This document shows, piece by piece, positions 26,322 through 35,027 of a DNA stretch of 64,000 nt (positions within the stretch are counted from its first letter, which is position 1; every line of letters starts with the position of its first letter). This stretch comes from Nocardioides eburneiflavus (GTDB lineage Bacteria; Actinomycetota; Actinomycetes; Propionibacteriales; Nocardioidaceae), in NCBI RefSeq assembly GCF_004785795.1, contig NZ_SRRO01000001.1:4154001-4218000 (forward strand), in the 5' to 3' direction. A model generated the notes under the pieces. It was not told the origin of the DNA, did no database searches, and saw only the letters and a list, made by a program, of their open reading frames with translations. The position numbers were made by a program, and so were the translations under genes.

Positions 26322-27539
26322 ATGGAAGACGAGCCGAAGACTCTCCTGGTCACCCTCACGGGCAAGGACCGGCCGGGCGTCACCTCAACGATCTTCGCCG
26401 CACTCTCGGGGGCCGGGGTCGAGGTCGTCGACATCGAGCAGATCGTGCTGCGACGGCGCCTGGTGCTGGGCATCCTGGTGACGGCACCGCGGGACTGGAA
26501 GAAGCTGCGCGACGTCATCGAGCGCACCGCCGCCGACCTCGACATGAACGTCGAGGTCGAGCGTGGCGCCGGCGACAACCGCAGCCGGCAGGGCGACCGG
26601 TCGCACATCACGATCATCGGCAACCCGCTGAAGGCGTCCGCGATGTCGGCCATCGCCGGACGCATCGCCGACTCCGGGGCCAACATCGACAAGATCGAGC
26701 GGATGGCCCGCTATCCCGTCACCGCCATCGAGCTGCACGTCTCCGGCGCGCCGGCCGACACGCTCCGACCGCTGCTCGCCGTCGAGGCCGTCAAGCAGGG
26801 CATCGACCTCGCCGTCCAGCGCGACTCCCTCCACCGCCGCGGGATCCGCCTGATCGTCATGGACGTCGACTCCACGCTCATCCAGGGAGAGGTGATCGAG
26901 ATGCTCGCCGCCCACGCCGGCCAGGAGGCCGAGGTCGCCCGGGTGACCGAGGCGGCGATGCGCGGTGAGCTCGACTTCGAGGCGTCCCTGCGCGAGCGGG
27001 TCGCCCTGCTCGAGGGCGTGCCCGAGTCGGCGCTCGGCGAGGTCTACGACTCGATCGTCCTCGCGCCGGGCGCCCGGACCATGGTGCGCACGCTCCGGCG
27101 CCTGGGATACCGGTTCGCGATCGTGTCGGGCGGGTTCACCCAGATCACGGACCGCCTCGCCGCCGACCTGGGCATCCACTTCTCGCGGGCCAACGAGCTC
27201 GAGGTGGTCGACGGCCGGCTGACCGGCCGGATCGTCGGCGACGTCGTCGACCGCGCCGGCAAGGCCACCGCGCTGCGCGAGTTCGCCGCGGAGGTCGGCG
27301 TCCCCCTCGACGCCGTGATCGCCATCGGCGACGGGGCCAACGACCTCGACATGCTCAACGCCGCCGGTCTCGGGATCGCCTACAACGCCAAGCCGATGGT
27401 GCGCGACGCCGCGGACACGTCGGTCAACGTCCCCTACCTCGACGCGATCCTCTACCTGCTGGGGATCTCCCGCGAGCAGATCGAGGAGGCCGACGCCGCC
27501 GTCGGCATCGTGACCCCCGCACCGCCCCTCACGACCTGA
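26322..27539 (+). CDS. serB: Phosphoserine phosphatase with two ACT domains
   Basis: A 405-residue HAD enzyme completing L-serine synthesis. Residues 1-80 and 88-170 are ACT-like regulatory domains (GKDRPGVTSTIFAALSGAGV and ITIIGNPLKASAMSAIAGRI). The HAD core begins with LIVMDVDSTLIQGEVIEMLA near 185 (catalytic D-x-D-S-T), then IVSGGFTQITDRLA (motif II Ser) and IGDGANDLDMLNAAG (motif IV). Length and ACT pair match the long actinobacterial SerB2 type, which is serine-inhibited. A TAGCCT box lies 10 bases before the ATG. The neighbouring methyltransferase gene converges on it. Confidence 0.95.
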   Translation: MEDEPKTLLVTLTGKDRPGVTSTIFAALSGAGVEVVDIEQIVLRRRLVLGILVTAPRDWKKLRDVIERTAADLDMNVEVERGAGDNRSRQGDRSHITIIGNPLKASAMSAIAGRIADSGANIDKIERMARYPVTAIELHVSGAPADTLRPLLAVEAVKQGIDLAVQRDSLHRRGIRLIVMDVDSTLIQGEVIEMLAAHAGQEAEVARVTEAAMRGELDFEASLRERVALLEGVPESALGEVYDSIVLAPGARTMVRTLRRLGYRFAIVSGGFTQITDRLAADLGIHFSRANELEVVDGRLTGRIVGDVVDRAGKATALREFAAEVGVPLDAVIAIGDGANDLDMLNAAGLGIAYNAKPMVRDAADTSVNVPYLDAILYLLGISREQIEEADAAVGIVTPAPPLTT

Positions 27540-27557
27540 CCGCTGTTGCCTGATCTT

Positions 27558-28361
27558 CTAGGCCGAGACCCCGACGACGACGCACCCGCCGACCGTCGGG
27601 TCCTCGACGACCCGCGTCGCCAGGCCGGCTGCCTCCAACGCCCCCACCGTCAGGCCGGTCTGGGACCGACCGGTCTCCAGGACGAGCACTCCTCCGGGCG
27701 CCAGCCACTCGCACGCCCCGGCTGCGAGCCGGCGGTGCAGGTCGACCCCGTCCTCGCCACCGTCGAGAGCGACGACCGGCTCGTGGTCGCGGGCCTCCGG
27801 CGGCATCTCGGGGATGCGGTCGGTCGGGACGTACGGCGCGTTGGCCGCCGCGACGTCGACCCGGCCCCGCAGCGCGCGCGGGAGCGCGTCGTAGAGGTCG
27901 CCCTCGTGCAGGACGGCGCGGGGCGCATTGGCGCGGGCGCACACGAGGGCCACGGCGCTGATGTCGGCCGCGTGCGCCTCGACGTCCGCCGGCAGGCAGG
28001 CCGCCACCGGCGCCACCCCGCAGCACATCTCCGCGACCACGACCGGCGCACCACCCGTCCGCGCCCTGGCCGCTGCCTCGGCGAGTGCCGTACGTGCCAG
28101 CAGCTCGGTGCGTCGGCGCGGGACGAAGGCGCCGGGTGCCACCCGCAGCCGCCGCCCCAGGAAGTCCACCCAGCCGAGCACGAGCTCGAGCGGCTCGCCG
28201 CCGACGCGCCGGGCGACCAGCGAGTCGAGCTCGGCCGGACCGGCGGCCGCCTCCAGCAGGAGCGCGGCCTCGGCCTCCGCCCACACGCACCCGGCACCGC
28301 GGAGCCGGGCCACCACCCCGTCCGCCCGGCCCGGCCCGAACGCGTGTGCGGGACCGCTCAT
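27558..28361 (-). CDS. Putative protein N5-glutamine methyltransferase (PrmC/HemK-like)
   Basis: A 267-residue SAM-dependent methyltransferase. The N-domain has ELVLGWVDFLGRRLRVAPGA (66-85) and FVPRRRTELLA; the Rossmann part has VVAEMCCGVAPVAACL (motif I, with Cys-rich variant of GxGxG) and VAAANAPYVPTDRIPEMPPE near 180. The catalytic N-P-P-Y of PrmC is N-A-P-Y here, a difference that marks this as a paralogue; it may methylate another protein or have lost specificity. It overlaps the upstream SixA-like gene by ATGA, so both are one operon. Confidence 0.83.
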   Translation of the reverse strand: MSGPAHAFGPGRADGVVARLRGAGCVWAEAEAALLLEAAAGPAELDSLVARRVGGEPLELVLGWVDFLGRRLRVAPGAFVPRRRTELLARTALAEAAARARTGGAPVVVAEMCCGVAPVAACLPADVEAHAADISAVALVCARANAPRAVLHEGDLYDALPRALRGRVDVAAANAPYVPTDRIPEMPPEARDHEPVVALDGGEDGVDLHRRLAAGACEWLAPGGVLVLETGRSQTGLTVGALEAAGLATRVVEDPTVGGCVVVGVSA

Positions 28362-28876
28362 CCGTTCCCGACGTGGAAGGCCTCGAGCCGCCCGGTGCCG
28401 GGCGCCAGGTCGGTCCAGGGGACGGTCACCGCGAAGGCGGCCACCGCCGAAGTGGGGAACCCGCGCGCGAGGAGTGCATCGGTGGCGGCCGCGTCGCCGT
28501 CGCCGTCGTCGATCAGCTCAGCCAGGTAGGCCATGGTCGGGTTGTGGCCGATCACCACGAGGCACGCCACGGACGGCTCGGTGTCGCGCAGCAGGTCGAA
28601 GGCGGAGTCACCGCCGGCGGCGTAGAGGCCCGCGGAGAAGTCGGCGGCACAGTCCCAGCCCGCACCCAGCGCGACCTGCTCCCAGGTCTGGACGGTGCGC
28701 CGCGCGTCGGAGACCAACGCCGCGTCGGGGCGTACGCCCTGCGCACGCAGCCAGCGTCCGGCGTCCTCGGCGTCGGCGCGACCGCGGGCGGCGAGGGCGC
28801 GCTCGTGGTCGGTGGGGGCCGTCGCCTCGGCCTTGGCGTGGCGCATCACGACCAGCCGTCTCGACGCACGTCCCAC
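28358..28876 (-). CDS. SixA-type histidine phosphatase
   Basis: A 172-residue member of the phosphoglycerate-mutase-like histidine phosphatases. VGRASRRLVVMRHAKAEATA at the N-terminus carries the catalytic R-H-A, and CLVVIGHNPTMAYLAELIDD near 115 has the second His (G-H-N-P). RGRADAEDAGRWLRAQGVRP is the typical SixA segment. It may dephosphorylate phosphohistidine or a small phosphate ester. GTG 28876 has a strong GGGGAGGA ribosome site. It is translationally coupled to the downstream methyltransferase. Confidence 0.87.
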   Translation of the reverse strand: MGRASRRLVVMRHAKAEATAPTDHERALAARGRADAEDAGRWLRAQGVRPDAALVSDARRTVQTWEQVALGAGWDCAADFSAGLYAAGGDSAFDLLRDTEPSVACLVVIGHNPTMAYLAELIDDGDGDAAATDALLARGFPTSAVAAFAVTVPWTDLAPGTGRLEAFHVGNG

Positions 28877-28929
28877 CGCGTTCCTCCCCACTCTGTCGCA
28901 CTCGTGCTCGGGTCCAGCCTTGCAGCCGC

Positions 28930-28935
28930 TAGCCT
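28930..28935 (+). promoter_or_regulatory. -10 box of a leaderless promoter (cyanophycin operon)
   Basis: TAGCCT lies 7 bases before the ATG at 28943. Confidence 0.5.
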
Positions 28936-28942
28936 GCCTGTC

Positions 28943-29920
28943 ATGCCCAAGGGACCACTCATGATCATCGGTGGCGCCGAGGACAAGGTGCGCAAGCCGA
29001 CCATCCTCAAGCACTTCGTGGCCCTCAGCGGAGGCCGCGACGCCCGCATCGCGGTGATCCCGACCGCGTCGTCGCTCGGACGCGAGGTCGTCGACGTCTA
29101 CGACGCTCTCTTCTCGAAGTTCGGCGCGGACCGTGTGGACTCCGTACGCCCCGAGTCGCGCGAGCAGGCCCATGACCCCGCGCTCGTGAAGGCACTCGAC
29201 GAGGCCACCGGCGTGTTCATGACCGGCGGCAACCAGCTCAAGCTCTCCTCGATCGTGTGCGGGACGCCGGTGGGCGAGGCGATCATGCGCGCCCACGAGC
29301 GCGGCGCGGTGGTCGCGGGCACCTCGGCCGGCGCCAGCATCCAGTCCTCGCACATGGTGGCCTTCGGCGTGGGCGGGGCCACGCCGAAGCAGCGGATGAC
29401 CCAGGTCGCGGCCGGCCTCGGCCTGGTGGACGCGGCGGTGATCGACCAGCACTTCGACCAGCGCAACCGCTACGGCCGGCTGCTGATGATCGTCGCGCAG
29501 AGCCCGCAGCTGCTCGGCATCGGCGTCGACGAGGACACCTGCGGCCTCGTCGAGGACGTCGACGGCGACCTCGTCATGCGCGTCCTGGGCAAGGGGGCCG
29601 TGACGATCTTCGACGGGTCCCGCATGGTGTCCAACGCCTACGAGGCCACCCGCAGCTCGCCCCTGCTGGCCAGCGGCGTCGTCTTCCACACGCTGCCCGA
29701 GGGCACCGTGTTCAACCTCTCCACCCGCGCCCTCGTGCCGCAGGAGCCGGTGATCGAGCCCGAGGACGCCGACGAGCTCGCCGAGGCGACCCGGGACCTG
29801 CGCCAGCTGGCACGCGACATCGCGGCCGCCGACGCGACCCCGGCCGCGATCCGCCGGCGGCTCAAGCTCCGCCGTACGACCCCCCACCAGACCCCCGACC
29901 CGACCCAGGGAGATGACTGA
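28943..29920 (+). CDS. cphB: Cyanophycinase
   Basis: A 325-residue peptidase-S51-type enzyme that cleaves the storage polymer cyanophycin to beta-Asp-Arg dipeptides. It starts MPKGPLMIIGGAEDK, has FMTGGNQLKLSS near 92, the nucleophile Ser in VVAGTSAGASIQSS near 125, and DQHFDQRNRYGRLLMIV near 172 with conserved His and Arg. The length exceeds the usual about 270 residues because of a charged C-terminal extension. Its TGA overlaps the cphA ATG (TGATG), so degradation and synthesis enzymes are translationally coupled. Confidence 0.94.
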   Translation: MPKGPLMIIGGAEDKVRKPTILKHFVALSGGRDARIAVIPTASSLGREVVDVYDALFSKFGADRVDSVRPESREQAHDPALVKALDEATGVFMTGGNQLKLSSIVCGTPVGEAIMRAHERGAVVAGTSAGASIQSSHMVAFGVGGATPKQRMTQVAAGLGLVDAAVIDQHFDQRNRYGRLLMIVAQSPQLLGIGVDEDTCGLVEDVDGDLVMRVLGKGAVTIFDGSRMVSNAYEATRSSPLLASGVVFHTLPEGTVFNLSTRALVPQEPVIEPEDADELAEATRDLRQLARDIAAADATPAAIRRRLKLRRTTPHQTPDPTQGDD

Positions 29921-32703
29921 TGAGCGAGCGGCCCACCCCGGACCTCGAGATCGTCGAGACCCGCGTCTACCGCGGGCCCAACATCTGGTCCTACGACAAG
30001 TCGATCCACCTCGTGGTCGACCTGGGCTCGCTCGAGCAGTTCCCGACCAACACGATCCCCGGTTTCACCGAGGACCTCGTCGCGATGCTGCCCGGCCTGC
30101 GCGAGCACTCCTGCTCGCGCGGGCGCCGCGGCGGCTTCCTCGAGCGCCTCAACGAGGGCACCTGGCTGGGCCACGTCGCCGAGCACGTCGCGCTCGCCCT
30201 GCAGCAACTCGTGGGGCACGACATCCGCAGGGGGAAGACCCGCCAGGTCAAGGGCCAGCCCGGGCGCTACAACATCATCTACGGCTACATCGACGAGAAC
30301 GTCGGCCTCACGGCCGGCCGCCTCGCCGTACGCCTGGTCAACCACCTGGTCGAGGGGGACCCCGACTTCGACTGGGAGACCGAGCGCGACGACTTCATCC
30401 GTCGCGCCGAGCGCACCGCGTTCGGTCCGTCGACGCAGGCGATCGTGGACGAGGCCGTGTCGCGGGACATCCCGTGGATCCGGCTCAACCAGTACTCCCT
30501 CGTCCAGCTCGGGCAGGGCGTGCACGCCAAGCGGATCCGCGCGACGATGACGTCCGAGACCTCCTCGATCGCCGTCGACATCGCCTCCGACAAGGACCTC
30601 ACCACCAAGCTCCTCGGTGCCGCCGGCCTGCCGGTGCCCAAGCAGGAGTCGATCCGCACCGAGGACGGCGCCGTCGCGGCCGCCCGCCGCATCGGCTACC
30701 CCGTGGTGCTCAAGCCGCTCGACGGCAACCACGGCCGCGGGGTCTGCCTCGACCTGCAGGACGAGGCAGACGTACGCGCCGCCTTCCCGATCGCGCACGG
30801 CCAGTCGCGCCGCGGCAACGTCATCGTCGAGTCGTTCGTGACCGGCAAGGACTACCGCTGCCTGATCATCGATGGCCGGATGGTCGCGATCGCCGAGCGC
30901 GTGCCCGCCTCCGTCACCGGCGACGGCACGTCCACGGTGGAGGAGCTCGTGGACCTCACCAATGCCGACCCGCGGCGCGGCGTCGGGCACGAGAAGGTGC
31001 TGACCCGGATCAAGGTCGACGAGGCCGCGATCGAGGTCCTCGCCGACCAGGGCCACACGCTCGACTCGGTGCCCGCCGAGGGCGAGATGGTCAAGCTCGC
31101 GCTCACCGGCAACATGTCGACCGGCGGCATCTCCATCGACCGCACCTTCGAGGCCCACCCGGAGAACGTCGAGATCGCCGAGGAGGCCGCGCGCATGGTC
31201 GGGCTCGACATCGCCGGCATCGACTTCATCTGCCCCGACATCACCCAGCCGGTGCGCGAGACCGGCGGCGCGATCTGCGAGGTCAACGCCGCCCCCGGCT
31301 TCCGGATGCACACCCACCCGACGATCGGGGAGCCGCAGTTCATCGCCAAGCCGGTCGTCGACATGCTGTTCCCGCCCGGCGCGACCTCCCGGATCCCGAT
31401 CGTGGCCGTCACCGGCACCAACGGCAAGACCACCACGAGCCGGATGATCAGCCACATCTTCAAGGGCATGGGCCGCAAGGTCGGCATGACCTCGACCGAC
31501 GGCGTCGTGATCGACGAGCGGCTGCTGATCCGCGCCGACGCGTCCGGTCCCCGCTCGGCGCGGATGGTGCTGCAGAACCCCCGCGTCGACTTCGCCGTCT
31601 TCGAGGTCGCGCGCGGCGGCATCCTGCGCGAGGGCCTCGGCTACGAGCGCAACGACGTCGCGGTCGTCCTCAACGTGCAGCCCGACCACCTCGGCCTGCG
31701 CGGCATCGACACCGTCGAGCAGCTCGCCGACGTCAAGGCCGTGATCGTCGAGGCGGTGCCGCGCGACGGCCACGCCGTGCTCAACGCGGACGACCCGTTG
31801 GTGCGCGAGATGCGCCGCAAGTGCTCGGGCCAGGTCGTGTGGTTCTCCATGGAGGAGCCGGGCAGCGAGGTGCGCGACATGATCGACGCGCACTGCCGCC
31901 GCGGCGGCAAGGCCATCGTCCTCAACCCGAGCGACCGCGGCGAGATGATGGTCGTCCAGCACGGCCGCCGCGAGATGCAGCTGGCGTGGACCCACCTGCT
32001 GCCGGCCACGTTCAGCGGCCGCGCCCGGATGAACGTGCAGAACGCGCTCGCCGCGGCGGCCGCCGCCTTCGCGGCGGGTGCGCCGCTGCACGACATCCGC
32101 CAGGGCCTGCGGACGTTCTCGACCAACTACTACCTCTCCCCCGGCCGCCTCAACGAGGTCGAGGTCAACGGCGTCAACGTGATCGTCGACTACTGCCACA
32201 ACGCCCCCGGCATGAAGATGCTCGGCGACTTCGTGGACCGCGTCGGCGACTCGCTCGAGTCCTCCCACGACCTCGCCCGGCCGTCGCGCATCGGCATCAT
32301 CGCGACCGCCGGCGACCGCCGCGACCAGGACATGGTCGAGCTCGGCCACATCGCCGCCCAGCACTTCGACGTGTGCATCGTCCGCGAGGACGTCGCCCTG
32401 CGCGGCCGCGAGCGCGGCGCGACCGCCCAGCTCGTGCTCGACGGCGTGCGCACCGCGATGGCCGAGGGCGCGCGCTGCAAGCAGTCCGAGTTGGTGCTCG
32501 AGGAGATCGAGGCCGTGCGCCACGCGATGAGCCGCGCCAACCGCGGTGACCTCGTCGTGGTGTGCGTGGACAAGCACGCCGAGGTGATGGCAGAGCTGGA
32601 GGCCTGGTCCGACGTCGCGCAGGCGGGCTCGGGGTCCAACCCGGACGCCCCGTCCGCCGACCCCGACTACACGCCGCCGGCGGACCAGACGACCAGCTCG
32701 TAG
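29920..32703 (+). CDS. cphA: Cyanophycin synthetase
   Basis: A 927-residue synthetase that builds multi-L-arginyl-poly-L-aspartate. The N-terminal domain (1-170) starts with EIVETRVYRGPNIWSYDKSI. The ATP-grasp domain (about 210-470) adds Asp and contains YPVVLKPLDGNHGRGVCLDL. The Mur-ligase domain (about 487-890) adds Arg, with VTGTNGKTTTSRM near 498 and ARGGILREGLGYERND. Length and order match functional CphA1. A Ser/Pro/Asp-rich tail ends the protein. The last 37 bases overlap the convergent methyltransferase gene. The gene indicates the cell stores nitrogen as cyanophycin. Confidence 0.95.
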   Translation: MSERPTPDLEIVETRVYRGPNIWSYDKSIHLVVDLGSLEQFPTNTIPGFTEDLVAMLPGLREHSCSRGRRGGFLERLNEGTWLGHVAEHVALALQQLVGHDIRRGKTRQVKGQPGRYNIIYGYIDENVGLTAGRLAVRLVNHLVEGDPDFDWETERDDFIRRAERTAFGPSTQAIVDEAVSRDIPWIRLNQYSLVQLGQGVHAKRIRATMTSETSSIAVDIASDKDLTTKLLGAAGLPVPKQESIRTEDGAVAAARRIGYPVVLKPLDGNHGRGVCLDLQDEADVRAAFPIAHGQSRRGNVIVESFVTGKDYRCLIIDGRMVAIAERVPASVTGDGTSTVEELVDLTNADPRRGVGHEKVLTRIKVDEAAIEVLADQGHTLDSVPAEGEMVKLALTGNMSTGGISIDRTFEAHPENVEIAEEAARMVGLDIAGIDFICPDITQPVRETGGAICEVNAAPGFRMHTHPTIGEPQFIAKPVVDMLFPPGATSRIPIVAVTGTNGKTTTSRMISHIFKGMGRKVGMTSTDGVVIDERLLIRADASGPRSARMVLQNPRVDFAVFEVARGGILREGLGYERNDVAVVLNVQPDHLGLRGIDTVEQLADVKAVIVEAVPRDGHAVLNADDPLVREMRRKCSGQVVWFSMEEPGSEVRDMIDAHCRRGGKAIVLNPSDRGEMMVVQHGRREMQLAWTHLLPATFSGRARMNVQNALAAAAAAFAAGAPLHDIRQGLRTFSTNYYLSPGRLNEVEVNGVNVIVDYCHNAPGMKMLGDFVDRVGDSLESSHDLARPSRIGIIATAGDRRDQDMVELGHIAAQHFDVCIVREDVALRGRERGATAQLVLDGVRTAMAEGARCKQSELVLEEIEAVRHAMSRANRGDLVVVCVDKHAEVMAELEAWSDVAQAGSGSNPDAPSADPDYTPPADQTTSS

Positions 32704-33308
32704 ACCGCCGCGCCGTCGCCGTCGCCTCGCTGGAAGGCAGTCTCGACGCGGCTCGCGACCCGACGCAGGCCGTACGACGCGGCGCGCCGCTCGACCTCCT
32801 CGACCGCGTGCCGGGACACCGCACGACCTCGGTCGAGGATGCTGACCGGGCGGGCCTGCACGCCGGTCCCCAGGAGCGGCTCGTGGGACGCAACCAGGTG
32901 GCCGCCGGGCGCGAGGCGAGCGGCGGCGAGCCGCAGCACCTCGAAGAGGTCGGGCACGAGCTCGAGGCACCCGATCGCGGAGACCAGGTCCCACCGCCCG
33001 GCGGAGGCGGCTAGGAACGCGGCCGCGTCCTCCTCGACGAACGTGGCGCCGGGCAGCTTCGCCCGCGCAGCTCGCAGCATCCCCGGGGCCGGGTCGACCA
33101 GGGTGACCTCCGCATCGGGGAAGAGCCGCAGCAGCGCCTCCGCGGTCTGACCGGTGCCGGCCCCCAGGTCGAGGATCCGTGCCGGCGCGAGCCCGAGGGG
33201 TGCCAGCATCTCCGCCGCCCGGTCGTTGAGCCGCCAGTCGTCCTGTGCGGTGCGCTGGTCGTAGGTCGGCGCGAGGGCGTCGAAGTCGGCGACCCAGCCG
33301 TCTCTCAC
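32667..33308 (-). CDS. Class I SAM-dependent methyltransferase
   Basis: A 213-residue methyltransferase. VADFDALAPTYDQRTAQDDW at the N-terminus is the usual leader, ARILDLGAGTGQTAEALLRL near 43 is motif I, and GRWDLVSAIGCLELVPDLFE near 105 is motif IV region. It most resembles small-molecule or biosynthetic methyltransferases; the acceptor is unknown. GTG 33308 overlaps the stop of the upstream Mur-ligase-like gene (GTGA), so both are translated together. The end overlaps the convergent cphA by 37 bases. Confidence 0.85.
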   Translation of the reverse strand: MRDGWVADFDALAPTYDQRTAQDDWRLNDRAAEMLAPLGLAPARILDLGAGTGQTAEALLRLFPDAEVTLVDPAPGMLRAARAKLPGATFVEEDAAAFLAASAGRWDLVSAIGCLELVPDLFEVLRLAAARLAPGGHLVASHEPLLGTGVQARPVSILDRGRAVSRHAVEEVERRAASYGLRRVASRVETAFQRGDGDGAAVYELVVWSAGGV

Positions 33309-34996
33309 GCGCTCCCCGCCCGCACCTTCGCGGACAGGGTCTCGGGGCTGTCGGCCGTGCCGCCGTGCGCGGCGATCCAGTCGTACGCCTCCTGCCGCTC
33401 GGCGTGGCACATCAGCCCCACGACGTCCCCGGGCTGCGCGGCCCCGACCAGGGCGGCGAGGCACGCGACCTCGGTCGGGTAGGTGTCGATGTCGGTGACG
33501 CCCACGCGGGCGGCCCCCGCGCGCAGCAGCTCGTCGACCTCGTCCATCGTGCGGGTGCGGAGGTAGCGCTCCTTGTGGCCGATGGCCACCACGTCGCTGC
33601 CCTTGGCACCGATCTCGCCGAGGGCGCCGATCAGCTCGTCGGTGCGGTCACCGACCGCACCGAGGCCGAGCAGCAGGCGCGCTCCGGGGCGGCGTACGCC
33701 CGACATGACCTCCAGCAGCGCCTCCAGGCCGGCCTCGTTGTGGGCCAGGTCCATGACGACGCTCACCTCCCCGGGCAGGGTGAAGAAGTTCATCCGGCCG
33801 GGGTTGTGCTCGGCGTCGGGGCGGAACGAGGTCAGGCCCGCCACCACGTCGTCGCGGGACAGCCCGATCGCCAGGGCCGCGGACGCGGCGGCGAGGGCGT
33901 TCTCGATGTTGAAGCGCGACAGGCCGGCGAGCGTCATGGGCACGTCGACGAGCTCGACCAGCGGGTCGGGGTCGACCCCGGGCGCGAGGACCGTGATCCA
34001 CCCGTCGATGACCGTCGTCGCGCGACCACCACCGTGGCTGAGCACCTCACGGACAGCCGGCGAGTCGGGGTCGCGGCTGAAGATCCACGGCTGGGCCTGC
34101 ACCACCGACGTCATCGCGCGCACGCGCGGGTCGTCGCCGTTGAGCACCGCCCAGCCGTCCTTGCGGGTGATCCGCGGGACGACGGACTTCACCTCGGCGA
34201 GCTGGTCGACGGTGTCGATGCCCTGCAGCCCGAGGTGGTCGGCGGTCACGTTGGTCACCACCGACACGTCGTTGCGGGTGATGCCGATGCCCTTGAGCAG
34301 GATGCCGCCGCGGGCCGTCTCGGTCACTGCGAGCTGGACGCCGTCCAGGCCGAGCGCGCGAGCCGCACCGGACGGGCCGGAGTAGTCGCCGCCCTCGACC
34401 AGCACCCCGTCGCGGTAGATGCCGTCGGTGTTGGACCAGCCGACGACGAGCCCGCTCGTGCGCGCGATGTGCGCGACCATCCGGCTGGTGGTGGTCTTGC
34501 CGTTGGTGCCGGTCACGGCGACCACCGGGATGGTCGGCGTGATCGTGGTCGGGCGCTCGCCGCGCGGAGCGGCGGCGACCTCGTGCGCCGCTGCGCTCAC
34601 CGCAGCCTCGACGTCCGGGGTCGGGAGCGCGTCGAGCGCGTGCGCGACCGCCTCGCCGAGCGCGCGGGCGCGTCCACGGTTGCGCCACGGGAAGGCCACG
34701 ACGACCACGTCCGGGTCCGGGGTGGGGCGGACGCGCACGGCGAGGCGACGGGTGCCCGCCTCCGCCGCGATGGCGCGCACGAGCCGCTCCACCGCCCGCA
34801 GCGCGAACCGCTGGCGGAAGCCGGAGCCCGCGGCACCCGGCCGCGTCGTCCTCAGCCCGATGCGGCGGGCGAACCGCAGCACCGTCTCGTCTCCCGCCTC
34901 GGTGATGGTCGAGACGTCGAGGGTCAGCTTGACCGCCGCCCGGGGGAAGTAGAGGTTCGGTCCTTCGAGGACGCGCAGCTCGACGAGTGAGGTCAC
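33305..34996 (-). CDS. CphA-like Mur ligase lacking the ATP-grasp domain
   Basis: A 563-residue protein homologous to the two ends of cyanophycin synthetase. Residues 1-30 (LVELRVLEGPNLYFPRAAVK) match the CphA N-domain start. From about 155 a complete Mur-ligase domain follows: VVAVTGTNGKTTTSRMVAHI, TETARGGILLKGIGITRNDV and VTADHLGLQGIDTVDQLAEV all align with CphA. The central ATP-grasp domain of about 300 residues that adds Asp is absent. The Mur domain of CphA adds Arg, so this protein may ligate an amino acid to a preformed acceptor. It faces cphB-cphA and is coupled to a methyltransferase. Start GTG 34996 has a leaderless -10 box. Confidence 0.85.
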   Translation of the reverse strand: MTSLVELRVLEGPNLYFPRAAVKLTLDVSTITEAGDETVLRFARRIGLRTTRPGAAGSGFRQRFALRAVERLVRAIAAEAGTRRLAVRVRPTPDPDVVVVAFPWRNRGRARALGEAVAHALDALPTPDVEAAVSAAAHEVAAAPRGERPTTITPTIPVVAVTGTNGKTTTSRMVAHIARTSGLVVGWSNTDGIYRDGVLVEGGDYSGPSGAARALGLDGVQLAVTETARGGILLKGIGITRNDVSVVTNVTADHLGLQGIDTVDQLAEVKSVVPRITRKDGWAVLNGDDPRVRAMTSVVQAQPWIFSRDPDSPAVREVLSHGGGRATTVIDGWITVLAPGVDPDPLVELVDVPMTLAGLSRFNIENALAAASAALAIGLSRDDVVAGLTSFRPDAEHNPGRMNFFTLPGEVSVVMDLAHNEAGLEALLEVMSGVRRPGARLLLGLGAVGDRTDELIGALGEIGAKGSDVVAIGHKERYLRTRTMDEVDELLRAGAARVGVTDIDTYPTEVACLAALVGAAQPGDVVGLMCHAERQEAYDWIAAHGGTADSPETLSAKVRAGSA

Positions 34997-35002
34997 CCGG
35001 GG

Positions 35003-35008
35003 AAACTA
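35003..35008 (-). promoter_or_regulatory. -10 box of a leaderless promoter (Mur-ligase-like/methyltransferase operon)
   Basis: TAGTTT on the minus strand, 6 bases before the GTG at 34996. Confidence 0.5.
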
Positions 35009-35027
35009 CCGAACGGTGGACGCGCGG

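Noticed and set aside
29638..32994. A 1118-codon minus-strand frame antisense to cyanophycin synthetase.
   Set aside because: The plus-strand frame encodes a complete, motif-rich CphA; the antisense product has no domain pattern.
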